DNA of 64,000 nucleotides from Neurospora intermedia (GCA_037102815.1 BTPP01000005.1:434001-498000), one strand, 5' to 3'; counted from the stretch's first letter, positions 40,424 to 52,745 are shown. Notes: generated by a model not told the origin, from the sequence alone. Translations and numbers: made by a program.

Positions 40424-43400
40424 TTAAGCTTCCTCCTTGTCTTTGTCCTCATCTTTGGCCTCCTCGGTCGCAGAGGCAGAGGCAGGGGCAGCGGCGGGAC
40501 TAGCAGTAACGGTAGCGGTAGTAGTCGTACTAGTAATCGTGGTAATGATGGCCGCAGCAGCCGCGTCAGCCGCGTCGTGATCAGCAGCTGCAGCAGGAGC
40601 GGCAGGAGAGGCAGGAGCGATAGCCTTGGTCGACTCTTCCGAAGCAACCGTAGGTGGTGCCGTAGCTTCCCTGACTTCCGTGGTGGTCTCCGTGACCACA
40701 GCCTTTACGGCATCTGGCTCGACGGCGGCAGGTTTTGCAGCTTCCACGACTTCCTCCGCCGGCTTTGATGGCTCCTCTGCCGCCTCCTCTGGTTCCTCAA
40801 CGATGGTATCGTCGTTGTCATCAACCGTTTCTGTTTCCGTCTCCGGTACAGGAGTCTTTTCGACTTCCGCAGGAGGTTTAGCGGGAGCATCGAGGTTGGA
40901 TACTGGTGGAGTGTCGGGCACTGGCTCGGTTTCCTTGACTGGCTCGGGCTCGGGCTCAGCCCCCTTTGCCTTGGGTTCAGGGCTGGTGACCTTCTCTTGC
41001 TCGACCTTCTTCTCCGGCTCGTTCTCCTGCTTCTTCTCCGTTTCAGGCTCCGGTTTACCAGTCTTTTCCACCTCCATATCTTCTTCCATCGCCTTTTCTG
41101 ATGCCTCCTTCGCGGCAGGCTTATCGGCCATCTCCACATCCTCCTTTTCACCGTCAGGCTTTTTCTTCTCCTGCTCCTTTTCTTGACTCTTGTCCCTTGT
41201 CTGCACCGGTTGAGCCTCAGGCTCCAACTCCATCGTTACATCCCCGTCCTGGTCCTCTTCTTGTTGCTCCTCGACTTCCTTCTCCGGTTCCTTCTCTCCC
41301 TCCTTCTCCTTCACCTTGGGCTCAGTGACACTCTCACCTGGCTGATGGTTCTCCTTATCCTCATCAGCCACAGCCTTTCTGCCAGCCCCAGCCGACGGCC
41401 ACCACTTGCTACTTTGCTGGCCCTCGTCAGACTCCTTCTCACGCTGCTCCTGCGGCGTCCCGCTCAGTCTGATCTGTCCCAACTTATTGAAACTCGAAAA
41501 AGGTGGGCTCTGTGCAATCTCCCGAAGAGCTTTGTTAATTCTATCACGTCTGCCCTTGCCTCTCAGTCGGTTTACGGGCTGCGCGCCATTGACGAGCCAG
41601 CGAATGTCCAGGATGGCGAAGCTGAGGCCGTCGTGCGACGAGCGTGAGTAAACTCCGTCGCCTTCTTCGAGGACGCTGCCCCATTCGCGGCTCTTGATGC
41701 CAAAGCGCGTGGTGGAGGCGTACTTTTCGAGCTTGGGGAGTATAACAAGGGTAACGTGGAGATCGCGGTTGGCTGGTACAGCCATGGGGCCGTTCCGAGG
41801 GGGTTCAGAGTACACCTCCGAGCCAGCCTCGTCTTTGACCGCCTGAGGACCATTACGCATGCTTGTCAGGATGTCGGAGGCGGTACTGACCGCCTCGTCC
41901 AAGCCCAAAAAGGCTGTATCCACATCCTCCGGCCACTCGCCTCTGAACCAACCAGCGTGGATGCAGGCAGCAATTACATCCGAGTCATCAGTGTAGATGT
42001 CGGTACCCCAGACAGCTCTCCTGGAAGTGATCTCCTCCCGTGCTTCTGGGGTGAGATGGGTCTTGCTAATCTTCACTGTCAAAGTGCAATTTTCCTTGCC
42101 CTTGATCAAATCCCACGGCAAAGGCCGAGGGGTCGACTTGAAAGGCTGACGTGGCGGCCGTTTAGTGCGTGAATCCTGCCTCCGCGATGGCGACAGCTTG
42201 GGATCGTACACAACCTCACCCAGGTGTGACCGCGGAAGATCGGCCACGCTTTTCATCACCTCTTTCGAGTTGACCTCATGCTTGGGCTTGGGCAGTTGGA
42301 CCGGCGGGGGACTCGGGGGTTGTACCGGAGCCGCTTTAGCTAGACCGTTGTGAGGATGCGGCATCGATCGAGGAACAACATGGTGATGATGGTGAGTTGT
42401 CGGCAAATCCTTGGCGAGCATCGCATTGGGCGGAGGCACGGATGTCGCACCAGTCACGTTTTTGAACGGAGTGTTCCCCATGAGCGCAGGCCCAGGGCCT
42501 TGCTGGAGATCATGCCGATGATGGTGGTGGTGATGGCTGGGTTTGTTAGTAGCTCCCTGGGACAAGAATGATATAACATCAACGTACTGATGATGGTGGT
42601 GGGTATGATGGGTCTTGGTTCTTTTGCCGCGACCCCCCACGGGAGTCAACCTCCCTGTACTATCCTCATCCATTCTGGACTCGTCGTCCTTGAGCTTTCT
42701 ACGTTTACCACGGCCGGGGCCCTTGGGTCCAGGCTCGGCGAGTTCTTGGGGCGGTGGGACCCCGTCAGAATCCTCACGGCGCATCAAGCTGGCTCCAGTG
42801 AAGGGAAGCTGCTGCATTCCAGTGGGGATTGGGCTCATGGCGCCAACGCCGGTACCAATTCCGGAAAACATACGTCCGAACTCGCTTTTGATACCAGGTT
42901 CGCCTGTTGGGCCAGCCAGCTGGGGTTGGGCACCCTGGACAGCCTGGGGCAAAGGCGAAAGGCGGCCCTTGCGGTTAATCTCCTGAATGCCCAATAAGTT
43001 CCGCTGATGACCAGAGGGAGCGAGTTCTTCCATATGACGACTTCTCGGGGAACCGTACAACGAACCCGTACCCACACCACTATAGGCGACTGACGGAGGG
43101 GGCACAGGCTGGTCTTCTCTACTACGAGGGGGGAGCTGCTGGTGTTGCATGTAATATGGATGCTGGTGTTGCTGTTGCTGCTGTTGCTGCTGTTGCCGCT
43201 GCTCCATATGCATCATATTCATCCTTTGTCGTTGTTCCGGAGACTCAAACTGCATAGGACCCGGGCCATGAGCTGCCATGGAGTGTTGCTGATGGGGCGG
43301 GAGCGACGACGGAGGATACCGATCCGGCGGCGGACCCGTAGCATACGACGGGTGGCCATTGTATGGGGGCCCAGTGGTCACCGGATGCTCATGCGGATGC

Positions 43401-45145
43401 CTGGCCATGTGTCCGGGCTGTTCGTAAGGACCTCGGGCTTGATCGAAGCTCGGCCTGTGCCAATGACCCTGCTCTCGTGGGTCAGGAGGTCGACCAAACT
43501 GAGGGGGAGCTCTTTGATGCTCCATCTGGCGAGCATACTCGGCTTGTTGTTGCATCGGGTGTGGCCGTCCAGCGTCACTCCCCGACATGGTCCTCTCGCG
43601 GCGCTCCCTCTCACGCATCTCCTGGAATTCTCTTTCTTGGCGCTCCCTCTCCTGCCGTTCCCTTTCAGTCATGAACCGCTGCTCCTCGTATCGAATAGGA
43701 CGCTCGGGGTTGTATTCTTCGACCGCTCGCCTGTCCTCTCTGTGCCCATAGATGTCGCCTGGAGGTGGTCTACCCATTTCCATGGGACGTGGCGGAGGAG
43801 CATTCGGGAAGGACTTGGGCTGGCTGTTGGGCCGCGGCGGCACCCCGGTTCCAGCCATACGTGCCTGCTCCCTTGCTTGTTCTGCAGCAGTTAGTGGCGG
43901 TCCCCTATTGCTATAGACCTGCGGTGTACCATAGCGCTGCACCTCAGGGGTGTAGCCACCCGAAGGCGACACAGCAATGCCCGTCCTAGGATCCCTGGGA
44001 TCGCCCCTAGGTTCTCGCGGGTCTCTAGGATCGCGCGGATCTCGAACATCGCGTGGGTCTCGAGGGTCGCGGCCATCAAACAGTCTATGCCGGTCGGGTG
44101 TCTGTGGTCGGCGGAAGCCAAAGTCGGGGCCTGGACCGCCCATCGTGTGCATTCGAGGGGATGCATGCATGGGTTGGTTATACGGCGGACCTGACACACC
44201 CGAGGGGGGGCCAGGCGGGTATGGACCGGCAGGAACGCCGGGATCGCGAGCTGGGGGAGGGCCGCCGAGCATGGAGGAGATGGACATACTGCTGCCAGAG
44301 CCGGTCCTAGGCAGAGTCTCCAAGGCCGGGAGCTGGCGGTCCCTAGGAAATGCGCTAGGCGGCCCGATGGCAACCGGAGGAGCTCGAGGAGGCGGAATGC
44401 CATAGGATCCACCCATCTGGTGCGCATTCGGCGGCGGACCTTGTTGAGAAGGGTGTGGCGGCTGTGGTGGCTGCTGCTGCTGCTGCTGCTGTTGATGAGG
44501 GCCCGGATGTTGTTGTTGTTGCGCGTGTTGCTGGGGATGTTGCTGTTGCGGATGCGCTTGCGGCGGGGGAGCCTGAGGAGGCGGCCCCTGCTGAGGAGGG
44601 GATGTGGGCGGCGGCGGCATCGCGCGATTAACGGGGCCGGGCCCTGATGTAATCGAAGAAGCGCTGGGGTGTCGCGAATGCGCCGGGGGCATCATCGGGC
44701 CGGATTCGTGTCGCAAATGCCGGGGCGGACCAGCGTAGTACTGGATCGGATCGGAGTGTTTGCGCGTGTGCGGATCCGCATGAAAAGTCGAATGCGACGA
44801 ATGGGCGGAGGGCGAGTAGTGCTGTGACTGCGGCGGGGGTGGTTGCTGATGCGCTGGCTGCGGCGGCGAACGATGCGATGGTGGTAGCTGTGATTGATGT
44901 TGCTGCGGGTGCTGTTGTTGTTGAAGATGATGAGAATGGGGATGGGGATGCTGCGCATGTGGTTGAAGTGACGGCGGTGGTGGTGGTGGCTGCGATGACG
45001 CGGGCGGAAATGGTGGGCGACCAAAGGCGGCGGTGGTGGTGGTGTTCGCGTTTTGGGCAGAAGAAGCTGGAGCAGCGTTCCCGTTCCGTGAAAACGGGAG
45101 CTGTGGCGCCGGTTGCTGGTGCTGCTGCTGGTGTCTTGGATCCAT
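40424..45145 (-). CDS. rxt3: Rxt3-domain subunit of the Rpd3L histone deacetylase complex
   Basis: The frame is open throughout. It also contains a perfect 51-bp intron (42587-42537: GTACGT, GCTACTAAC, CCCAG) whose removal keeps frame, giving exons 45145-42588 and 42536-40424 and 1556 aa (1573 if retained). The first 930 residues are disordered, rich in Pro, Gln and His, with RDP repeats near 380-410 and polyglutamine. The Rxt3 domain (about 995-1195) reads LPWDLIKGKENCTLTVKISK, RRAVWGTDIYTDDSDVIAAC and IHAGWFRGEWPEDVD, then SFAILDIRWLVNGAQPVNRL. A long Glu/Lys/Pro-rich acidic tail closes it. Rxt3 is a subunit of the large Rpd3/Clr6 deacetylase in the nucleus. A pyrimidine run plus CGACAG directly before the ATG could be the acceptor of a 5'-leader intron. 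Confidence 0.9.
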   Translation of the reverse strand: MDPRHQQQHQQPAPQLPFSRNGNAAPASSAQNANTTTTAAFGRPPFPPASSQPPPPPPSLQPHAQHPHPHSHHLQQQQHPQQHQSQLPPSHRSPPQPAHQQPPPPQSQHYSPSAHSSHSTFHADPHTRKHSDPIQYYAGPPRHLRHESGPMMPPAHSRHPSASSITSGPGPVNRAMPPPPTSPPQQGPPPQAPPPQAHPQQQHPQQHAQQQQHPGPHQQQQQQQQPPQPPHPSQQGPPPNAHQMGGSYGIPPPRAPPVAIGPPSAFPRDRQLPALETLPRTGSGSSMSISSMLGGPPPARDPGVPAGPYPPGPPSGVSGPPYNQPMHASPRMHTMGGPGPDFGFRRPQTPDRHRLFDGRDPRDPRDVRDPRDPRDPREPRGDPRDPRTGIAVSPSGGYTPEVQRYGTPQVYSNRGPPLTAAEQAREQARMAGTGVPPRPNSQPKSFPNAPPPRPMEMGRPPPGDIYGHREDRRAVEEYNPERPIRYEEQRFMTERERQERERQEREFQEMRERERRERTMSGSDAGRPHPMQQQAEYARQMEHQRAPPQFGRPPDPREQGHWHRPSFDQARGPYEQPGHMARHPHEHPVTTGPPYNGHPSYATGPPPDRYPPSSLPPHQQHSMAAHGPGPMQFESPEQRQRMNMMHMEQRQQQQQQQQQHQHPYYMQHQQLPPRSREDQPVPPPSVAYSGVGTGSLYGSPRSRHMEELAPSGHQRNLLGIQEINRKGRLSPLPQAVQGAQPQLAGPTGEPGIKSEFGRMFSGIGTGVGAMSPIPTGMQQLPFTGASLMRREDSDGVPPPQELAEPGPKGPGRGKRRKLKDDESRMDEDSTGRLTPVGGRGKRTKTHHTHHHHQYVDVISFLSQGATNKPSHHHHHHRHDLQQGPGPALMGNTPFKNVTGATSVPPPNAMLAKDLPTTHHHHHVVPRSMPHPHNGLAKAAPVQPPSPPPVQLPKPKHEVNSKEVMKSVADLPRSHLGEVVYDPKLSPSRRQDSRTKRPPRQPFKSTPRPLPWDLIKGKENCTLTVKISKTHLTPEAREEITSRRAVWGTDIYTDDSDVIAACIHAGWFRGEWPEDVDTAFLGLDEAVSTASDILTSMRNGPQAVKDEAGSEVYSEPPRNGPMAVPANRDLHVTLVILPKLEKYASTTRFGIKSREWGSVLEEGDGVYSRSSHDGLSFAILDIRWLVNGAQPVNRLRGKGRRDRINKALREIAQSPPFSSFNKLGQIRLSGTPQEQREKESDEGQQSSKWWPSAGAGRKAVADEDKENHQPGESVTEPKVKEKEGEKEPEKEVEEQQEEDQDGDVTMELEPEAQPVQTRDKSQEKEQEKKKPDGEKEDVEMADKPAAKEASEKAMEEDMEVEKTGKPEPETEKKQENEPEKKVEQEKVTSPEPKAKGAEPEPEPVKETEPVPDTPPVSNLDAPAKPPAEVEKTPVPETETETVDDNDDTIVEEPEEAAEEPSKPAEEVVEAAKPAAVEPDAVKAVVTETTTEVREATAPPTVASEESTKAIAPASPAAPAAAADHDAADAAAAAIITTITSTTTTATVTASPAAAPASASATEEAKDEDKDKEEA

Positions 45146-45243
45146 CCTGTCGAAAAAAAAAAGTGGAATGCTTGCTGGGGAAAAGAGCGGAGAGGGCGGA
45201 CGGACGCTCGGGTAACAGGTACCCGCGGATCTCCAGTTTGAAG

Positions 45244-45263
45244 AAAAAAAAAAAAAAAAAAAA
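45244..45263 (+). repeat. A homopolymer, about 20 nt
   Basis: A pure A run about 100 bp upstream of the rxt3 ATG (T run in the rxt3 sense direction), which would serve as a poly(T) promoter or leader element. Confidence 0.9.
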
Positions 45264-48200
45264 GTCGAGAAGTGGAATTAACAATCAACAATGACGACTG
45301 TCTTTTTTTTTTCTTAGTCCCTGCGCCTAGACCAACGCACAATCCTTGACTAGGGCTGCACAGCGGCTGGACACCGACAAGCCGAGGTGAAGAGCGAGAG
45401 CACAGAGCAGCAACCTGGCAGCTTCACAACTTGACGGCAGGACTCAGGCTCGGGATTCGATTCTTTTCACCTTGTGTTCGAGACGTCTTAGCTGGACTGA
45501 CTGGAAGGTGGATCGACAACTGAAAGCTGACAGGAAGTTGGTGCTAACCTGGCTAGGCTCCCGTCTGGAGTTTGTCGACCTGTGACGGCGCGCCCAGACG
45601 AGTGACGGGGATGCCACTTGAACAAACAAACGAAACGCGGTTCGACAGGACGGGGTATCAGTCAGTCACCTAAGAACCCCGACTCTGGCTGTCAATGAAA
45701 AGAGACGGGACTCGAGGTTCCTCAAGACTGGTGTGGTGAGGGTCAGATGTGTGCCAACTGGAAACGAGGGAAAAGAGCACAAGAGCAAACTGAAGAAAGT
45801 GTAAGGACGGGAGTTGTTGGTTTGTTGCAAGGACGGACGGGAAGGGGTGTGCCAGGCCAGGTTCGAATGCTGGAAGATGCCCGGATGGATGCAGGTGGAC
45901 AGATCGATAGTATTCGATACGCCCGCCGTCGGTCTCAGGTTGGTTCAAGTTCTTCAGTTTGGAGAAAAAGCAGGTAGATTTTGGTGTGTGTGTGTGTGGT
46001 TGTGGTGCCTGCAGTCGTGCGGTGCCTTGTGCTGTCAGCAGCTGCGTGTGGTGAGCGTGCTGCGTGCGTGTGGTGTGGTGTGCTTCCACTTGGCCCTGCC
46101 TGTCGGTCTTCCACTTCTGTGGAGAGATGGAAACCTGGCTGAGCGGGTGCGTCCCCTCAGGTCGTGCCAGGGCCAGTCACCCACCACCCCCCGGCTTCAC
46201 AAGCTCACAAGCTGCACGATTGGAACGATCACCCCTGGACGAAGCCCGCGACCTGGTCCCACACTGCCCTGCCCAGGCTAACTTATTTCTGGGGAAAGGT
46301 TGGTCAGCTGCGTGACCGCCCGACGAACCTGCATTCGGGTTTGGAGATGCCACTCGTCGGTTTTTTTGTCGTGGTGTTTTACCTCTCCAACAACGAACGG
46401 TCCAACCCAGCGGCTCTTTTGGTTTGCTGCTTGTTCGCCTTTGGCTTCCCTTTCTTTTCGGTTCGTTGGAGACAACAAAGGCACAGTTGGCTCAGTGTGC
46501 ACCACCAGTTCCCCAGCCGCCTTCTTATACTGTAAAAGACTTGGAACCCAGAGACTGGACCAGTGGACACAAGGAAATAACAACAAACAGGACGTAGTCT
46601 ACGCTTGATCTGTAAAACGGGATGGAAGCCACTTGTTGTATTGGGTAGTCACGCATGCGGAGTAGATAAGCAGATGACCGGAAAGAAAGGCGGATCGCGA
46701 AGTCGCGGAATTCGAGACAGAGGAAGAAAAAAAAGAAAAGAAAAAGACGGAAGATCTGGACAGAAAAGGGAACCCAGCCAAAGTATTCCGTACCCACAAT
46801 CGCCAAAACAGGGATCTGGGGCGGACGCTAGCGTTCTTGGTGGGTGGGTTTGTTTGACAATTGGGGCAGCGGGATTGACAGGGATTATGTTCTGTCATGA
46901 ATAAATTCTCTTTTTCACAGGTGACGATGATGTGGCTTGAGCGCCTTTCCCGGACCGACTTCAGGGTCTTGTGTCTTCACATTCTCCGTTGGTGAGGGTG
47001 ATTAAAATTGAAGCTCTTATCAAAAGTTCATCAGCGACGGATCATCGTGTCGGTAACGAAGTGGACAACAGATCAAAATTCGGATCAAAGACAACTGAGG
47101 CTTCAGATCAGATGAAAGCTGGAACCCTAAGACAACTAAACTAACGTCGCAATCGAAAGGCGGCATTGACAAGAGAAAAACCATGTCGATCTTGTTACAA
47201 CGATCAGGGCAGGCACGGCACAAGGAGCGGCCAACCACACCAAACCAAACACGGTAGGGCGTAACAGGGCAAGCACGGCACGGCAGGGCACCACTCAGGT
47301 CGCCCACCTCCATTTCCCCTCAGGGGACCCGCTCCATCATATTGTCCACTTAGGTTTTTTGTCAGGGGAGAAGCGCCTCCTCCAACAAAACAATGAGGGG
47401 TAGGCACTCGAGACTGTCGAGAAAATGCGGGCAGGTGCGGGCAACAAAGCAGCGAAACCCGAATGAGGAGTCGTTGGGCAAACAAAATGCAACCTTCCAC
47501 CTCACTTTCCCATCCATCCACTGATCCAGATCTTGTCCCAATTTCAGATCTTTCTACTGTCGAGTCGGGTCATCGAGATTCTGTCTTGGGTTTTCTATGT
47601 ACAACCAACCTTTGCTCTTTGCGCCATGAAACCGACAAACACCCTCAACCCCCATCATCCCATGCTGTATCATCGATATCGTCCTGCTCGTTTACCCCTC
47701 GGAATTTGACTGAGGACCACAGCCCCAAATGCCCCCGCGATGCGATGGGATGTGATGCGTCACGGCCATGCCGCTGCAGTGCTCTGAGGCACAGATAATC
47801 TACCATATGACATTTAGCTGCGTACAGTCGGATGCTACGGATGAAGATGACCATGCCACGATCCCACAGGCTCGGATCCTTATCGACCGATATCTTATCA
47901 GCCGCCTCCTACTAAACTTCAGACACGAAACACACAAGTCACGCTGTCAAGGTAAACGGTTTCGGGATTCTCTGTCATCTGGATTTCTTCCTTGTGCATT
48001 TGTTAACAAACACCTTTCCTTGTTACAGCCAAGACGGACTTTCCCCCGTTTCCTTTCCTCCCGAAAACCGTGGGACGGCACGCCAGGCACAGCAATCTTA
48101 TCTCATCCCTATCAGCCTCGTACTACTTCGGGCGAATGCCAGTTGAACATCAGCCTCGGTGACGAACCAACAATGAAGAGACGACCGGAAATACCGTAAA

Positions 48201-49302
48201 TGAGTACCCGAGTCAACGAGATGGAAACTGGCAAGCCTACGAGGGGAAGATACGGACAAGGTTCGGTTCCGAGACTGAGGACTGAGGACTCGAGATAATC
48301 ACCAGCAGCTGTTTGCTCAGCTTTAGTAGACGTTGGAACATTTTATTACGATCCACCACAAGAGCAGACGGGATGATGGGGGAAGATGGTAACTCAAAAG
48401 TAAGGCTAGGCGATGTGTAAGTAGTCCATTGTCTGCCCTGCGCCTTGTTACACAAGTCAAAGTTTGGAAGCGTGTACATGGGGCATGGGTAAACCTCCCA
48501 ACCTGAAGGAGAATATGCGATGTTGTCTTCCCTGTTTCCGAGCTTCAGTACCTGGCACAGGTAAGAGAAAAAGCATTTTGGCTGCAACAAGGACGACATG
48601 AAGCAACAGTGCTGTATGTTGAGACTAGCATACTCACAAAGCTCGCTGCGAGGCAATGCACCCCGACCCGTTGCTCAAGCATTTTTCTTTTCTTCTTCTT
48701 TTTTTCTTCCTTTTTTTTTTACTTTTTGTTTACCGACTCGCATCTTGCGTGCGTTTTAATGTACAGAATCGGGCTTGTCCTGTATAAGTATATGTCCTGC
48801 CTGGTGCTCAAAGAGGAGATTGACCGTTGCCAATCTCCCAAATTTTTACGGTATGCATAAGTAGTTATAGATACAGCAGGCATCAAGGTCGACATACTTC
48901 AAGAATCTGATTGATACACAAGCAGACCGGCATCACTACAAGCTTTTGGATCATATCTATCTGTCTTCGGTATGTCGTTATCGTAAATCAGCCAACGAAG
49001 CCTTTCATTCTTGTTACCAGGGTTGTCCGACCGCCTTTTGCTCTGTCAATCTCCTCCTGGTGGTAAGATCGTGAAGCCGAAGAGAGGATGGCCAAGCCTC
49101 ACAAGTAAATTGCAAGAAAAGCGTGTCGATGGCATTTGACCACCGCATCACGTAGGTACTCGTATGTACATGGATCAGCATTGGACCCAGCAGCAGCCTG
49201 TAGTACACTGCCCAAGTACTTATGTACCTGTTACCTTACAGCTGGCATACTCGGACATCCGGTACCTAAACATCGGATTGCCGGCAACGTAGCATAAGCA
49301 GG

Positions 49303-49325
49303 AGCAGCAGCAGCAGCAGCAGCAG
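49303..49325 (+). repeat. (AGC)n microsatellite in non-coding DNA
   Basis: Seven CAG/AGC units in intergenic sequence, not part of any credible frame. Confidence 0.9.
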
Positions 49326-50831
49326 AAGCAGTTAACATCACGTTAAGGCTCGGAAGTGGAAGTGATGCAATGCAGAAAAGACGGGATGGATGCCAAAGTT
49401 CCTTGGGCTTGGATCCAGCTACTACCTACCTCTACGTACTTGTACTTGTACAGCCTGCACTCTGCACTCTACTTGACTTGACTTGACTTAATCTGCCCAC
49501 ATGCTACGTTTAGTTACATATCTATACTGATGACAACTCCATTTATACGAGGTCTTTCCCCTTGGCAACTCATGTCTCAATCTCATAATCAGTCAGTCAG
49601 TTCCACAGGTTCAGGTTGTTTCACTCACTTTTGAATACCCTGCCGCCGTCCATCATGGGCGCAAAATCATTAAACTCTCTTTCCGACTACTACAGTACTA
49701 CTACAATACTATTTTCCCGCTGCTGTTTTGGTCGTACGTGAGGTTCATTTAACTTGTACGTACGGCCCATCGATCGCTCGAGACATTCGTTCTGATATTC
49801 ATTCATTCATTCGTTCAGACGTTCGTTCATATATTTGTTCGTTCTGCTCCTCATCCGTTCATCCATCCTCGAAGTCTCCCTGCGCAAAGACGGTACTAAA
49901 AGTCCCGAACCTAAACTTCAGCAATAACACCACTACAGTAAAACAACGGAAAGAAGGAGCAAGAACCTCCCATCCATCTTCCATAACCAAAGCCCGTCTT
50001 GATAGTATCTTATGCTAGGAAACTTCTGGATATAAGGTGTGTGCTTATTTCAGCAACCATGACTTACTTGAACAAACAACAACGTCACCTAGGTAGTGAG
50101 CCCAAGTTACATACCTCTAAACAGTCACTGTATGTACCCTTAGGCCACAATGATCACAAAGTCTCGTCACACACTGAACTGACGGATCACATCTTTGCTG
50201 GGATGTTATCTGTGATCTATTAGCTTCCATGGTAGCTTGGTAAGTACCGTGGTAACTAGGTTGATACGGTGGCTCTACATACATGGAACGGAAACATGAA
50301 GAAACATTAAACATGGAACGGGAGGGAACAGGGCTGACGACAAACTGCATGGTTAGTATATACCTAGTATTTCCTGTGTCGGAATAGAAACTTTGTGCCA
50401 CGCTGGGAAATCACGCTAACATCATGTTATTTTCCACAGAGGTGTTGATATACCAGTCGGGTTTCTTTGAAGGTAAGGTCGAAGTCGGGTGCTCTCTTGA
50501 AAGGAAAGGCAATGGAGGGAGGGAGGCTCCACTTGGGGAAATCGGGGACTGACCAATCAACTAACACCGTTTTTCTTCCTGATGAGCACATGAGAGGCCA
50601 CGGACAGTAATGTACTTCAGGTACCTACACTACTACCTCCACGTAGAGAGGAGACGGACTGCTGGCCAAAGATGTCTTCAAGTTAAGCTCACCACAGTTC
50701 ACGCAGCACAAACATCAAAGTACTTAAGGATTCAAGTCATTAGGTATTACCGTTCACTAACACATGAACAAAATATCCTAGGTATTCGTTACCGCTGCAT
50801 GCATCGCATTGACCTCCTCATCAACATTCCA

Positions 50832-52653
50832 TTAGGCGTTCTTGACCCCCGGCGCCGCCAGCGCCAACAACTTGTCAAACTTGGGTGTTCCCAATCCCGT
50901 AACAGGATCCCATCCCTCGGTAGCATTCCACTTGGCAGTTCCACCCACATCACCCGCAAACTCTGGCCTGCCGCGGCATCCAGTACCCGCACCACCCACA
51001 ATATCCGTAAACGCGTCCTTGGAAGCATACAGCAAGGGGTTGATGAATCCCAAGCTCGGCAAGCCGTGGCTCTTGCGGGCAGCATTGAGCAGGGCAACGA
51101 GACCAGCGAACATGGGCGCCGAGGCGGAGGTACCCGAAACACCAACAAGACGACCGTCAACGTACACAGCGTACCGGGATGCCTGCGCACTCACGTCGGG
51201 GAAGCCACGGCCCTGCTCGTCAAAGAAGTCGCTGTACGTGTCGCCGATCTTGTCGAGGTACTTCTTGACGACGCGTTCCTGGTACACGGGGCGCTTGTGG
51301 TACATGGAGAAGCCACCGGACGAGAAATCAACGGCCTTCTCGGGGCCCGTCTGGTAGGTGCCTCCGACCGAGGTAACCCACGGGCAGGCGCCCGGGAAGG
51401 TGGGCTCAAAGTAAGTGCTGTTGGTGCCGTCGTTGCGGATGCAGGCGTCACCAGGACCAGAATCACCCGAGGAGAAGATGACGGATACACCGCGCGCGCC
51501 GAGCTGGCCGATCATGGAGCACACCTTGAGGGCATACTCGCGGGGCACGGATTGCTCTTCTTCACCGTACGAGGTGGAGAGGGTGGCGGGGAGCTCCGAG
51601 TTCTTCAGGGACAAGAGGTACTGGAAGAAATCGAGGTAGGGCTCGTTGGAGATCTCGGGGCCAGGCTGGTTGGCCGAGGGCACGAGCGGTCCGCGGCCGC
51701 CAATGGAGTACTCGCGGATCGGGATGGGGTTGGAGATGGCGAGAATGTATTGGAGGTCAAGGTTGGCCTCGACTGCGGGGGTTATTAGTACGGGGCTTGC
51801 ATAGAAAGACTGGAATGGGAAAAAGCTCACCTCCGATCTTATCGGGAGACTGGTCATGGAGACCACCCTTGACGAGCTTGACGGTGTAGTTGCGGTCCGC
51901 AGCGTCGGGAATAAAGGCTTTGGCGAACGAGGTGAAATCGTCGTAGTTGGAGTACTGCTCAAGGTACGAGGCGAAAGCGATGGTGTTCTTGTCCGAGGCA
52001 GAAGGCTTGTACTTGATGTTGTACAGGGAGCGGATCTCGTCGGGGTAGATGCAGCCGGTGCAAGTGGGGTGGTCCCCGCCAACCTTGACGTTGGCGATGT
52101 TCTTGGGCTCAGGCTCATCGAAGATCTCAAAGATGGTGGAGGCCTTGGCGGCGAGCTTGCCGAAACGGGTGGTGGGCTGGATCATGTCGACATGGGCATC
52201 CAGCTCATCGGGAACGCTGTATTGCAGAGTGCGGAGCTTGGGGCCCGTCTTGTCGCCGTCCTGCTGGTACCAGTCGAAGGTAGTGTTGAGCAGGTTGTTG
52301 GCCTTGGCGACCGAGGTGGTAAAGGAGACCCAGTCGTTGTCCACCTTGCCCTTGATGCCGTTGCGGTTGAGCCACGTGGTGACGGCATCCGTGGTTTCGT
52401 CCGAGGGAGCAACCAGCGAGCGAACCTCTTCGCTGCTCAGGTGCATGCCATACTCGTGGTGGTTGGGATCAGACACGCGGAGGATGGCAGTCTCAAGAGC
52501 ATCGGGCTGGTGGGCGGGGAGGGCGATCTTGAGCGAAACGCTCTCGTCGGCCGAGGCGGCGCGAACCTTCTTCCAGCCCGAGGGGACCGAAGGGAGGCTG
52601 CTCTTGACATGGGCAGAAGCGCCCGCGGCGAGGAGGAGGACGGACCAAAGCAT
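50832..52653 (-). CDS. Sedolisin / tripeptidyl peptidase (S53 family), secreted
   Basis: Two exons: 52653-51831 and 51772-50832, with a 58-bp intron (GTGAGC, CGCAG). The product is 587 aa. A short signal peptide (LWSVLLLAAGASA) is followed by a Pro_kuma activation domain (about 15-190, with HHEYGMHLSSEEV and WLNRNGIKGK). The catalytic domain starts near CIYPDEIRSLYNI. The catalytic Glu and Asp are in VEANLD (about 276 and 280), the oxyanion Asp in SSGDSG (about 378) and the nucleophile Ser in VSGTSASAP (about 490). A Ca2+-site region near the C-terminus has DIVGGAGTGC and WDPVTGLGTP. These positions closely match human CLN2. It is an acid protease releasing tripeptides or cutting proteins outside the cell. 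A TATA box lies 86 bp upstream. Codons are strongly C-ending. Confidence 0.96.
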
Positions 52654-52738
52654 GATGGTGATGGTCGACTGGTGCCTGGTCTGGTTGGACTGAGGTGCGA
52701 CTGGGAGAAAAGAGAGAAGATCGGGGGGGATAGGGAAG

Positions 52739-52745
52739 TTATATA
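52739..52745 (-). promoter_or_regulatory. TATA box of the sedolisin gene
   Basis: On the minus strand TATATAA, 86 bp upstream of the ATG, with a C-rich leader between. Confidence 0.7.

Larger units (their letters stand above)
45146..50831. other. gene-poor region of 5.7 kb upstream of rxt3 and downstream of the sedolisin gene
   Basis: No protein gene, tRNA or rRNA was recognised on either strand. The longest open frames (about 100-170 codons) have no motif, no codon bias and rare codons. The sequence is of ordinary composition with many microsatellites (A tract, AGC, ACTTG and TTCG types) and TAGGTAGGTA-type motifs. It probably contains the rxt3 promoter and leader, and perhaps non-coding transcripts, for which there is no direct sign. 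Confidence 0.55.

Noticed and set aside
45855-45880. GGTTCGAAT T-arm-like sequence
   Set aside because: The flanking bases do not form the required stem pairs, and no A-box, D arm or anticodon arm lies upstream.
47463-47798. 111-codon open frame in the gene-poor region
   Set aside because: Low-information Ser/Pro/His composition, rare codons, and no TATA, domain or signal peptide.
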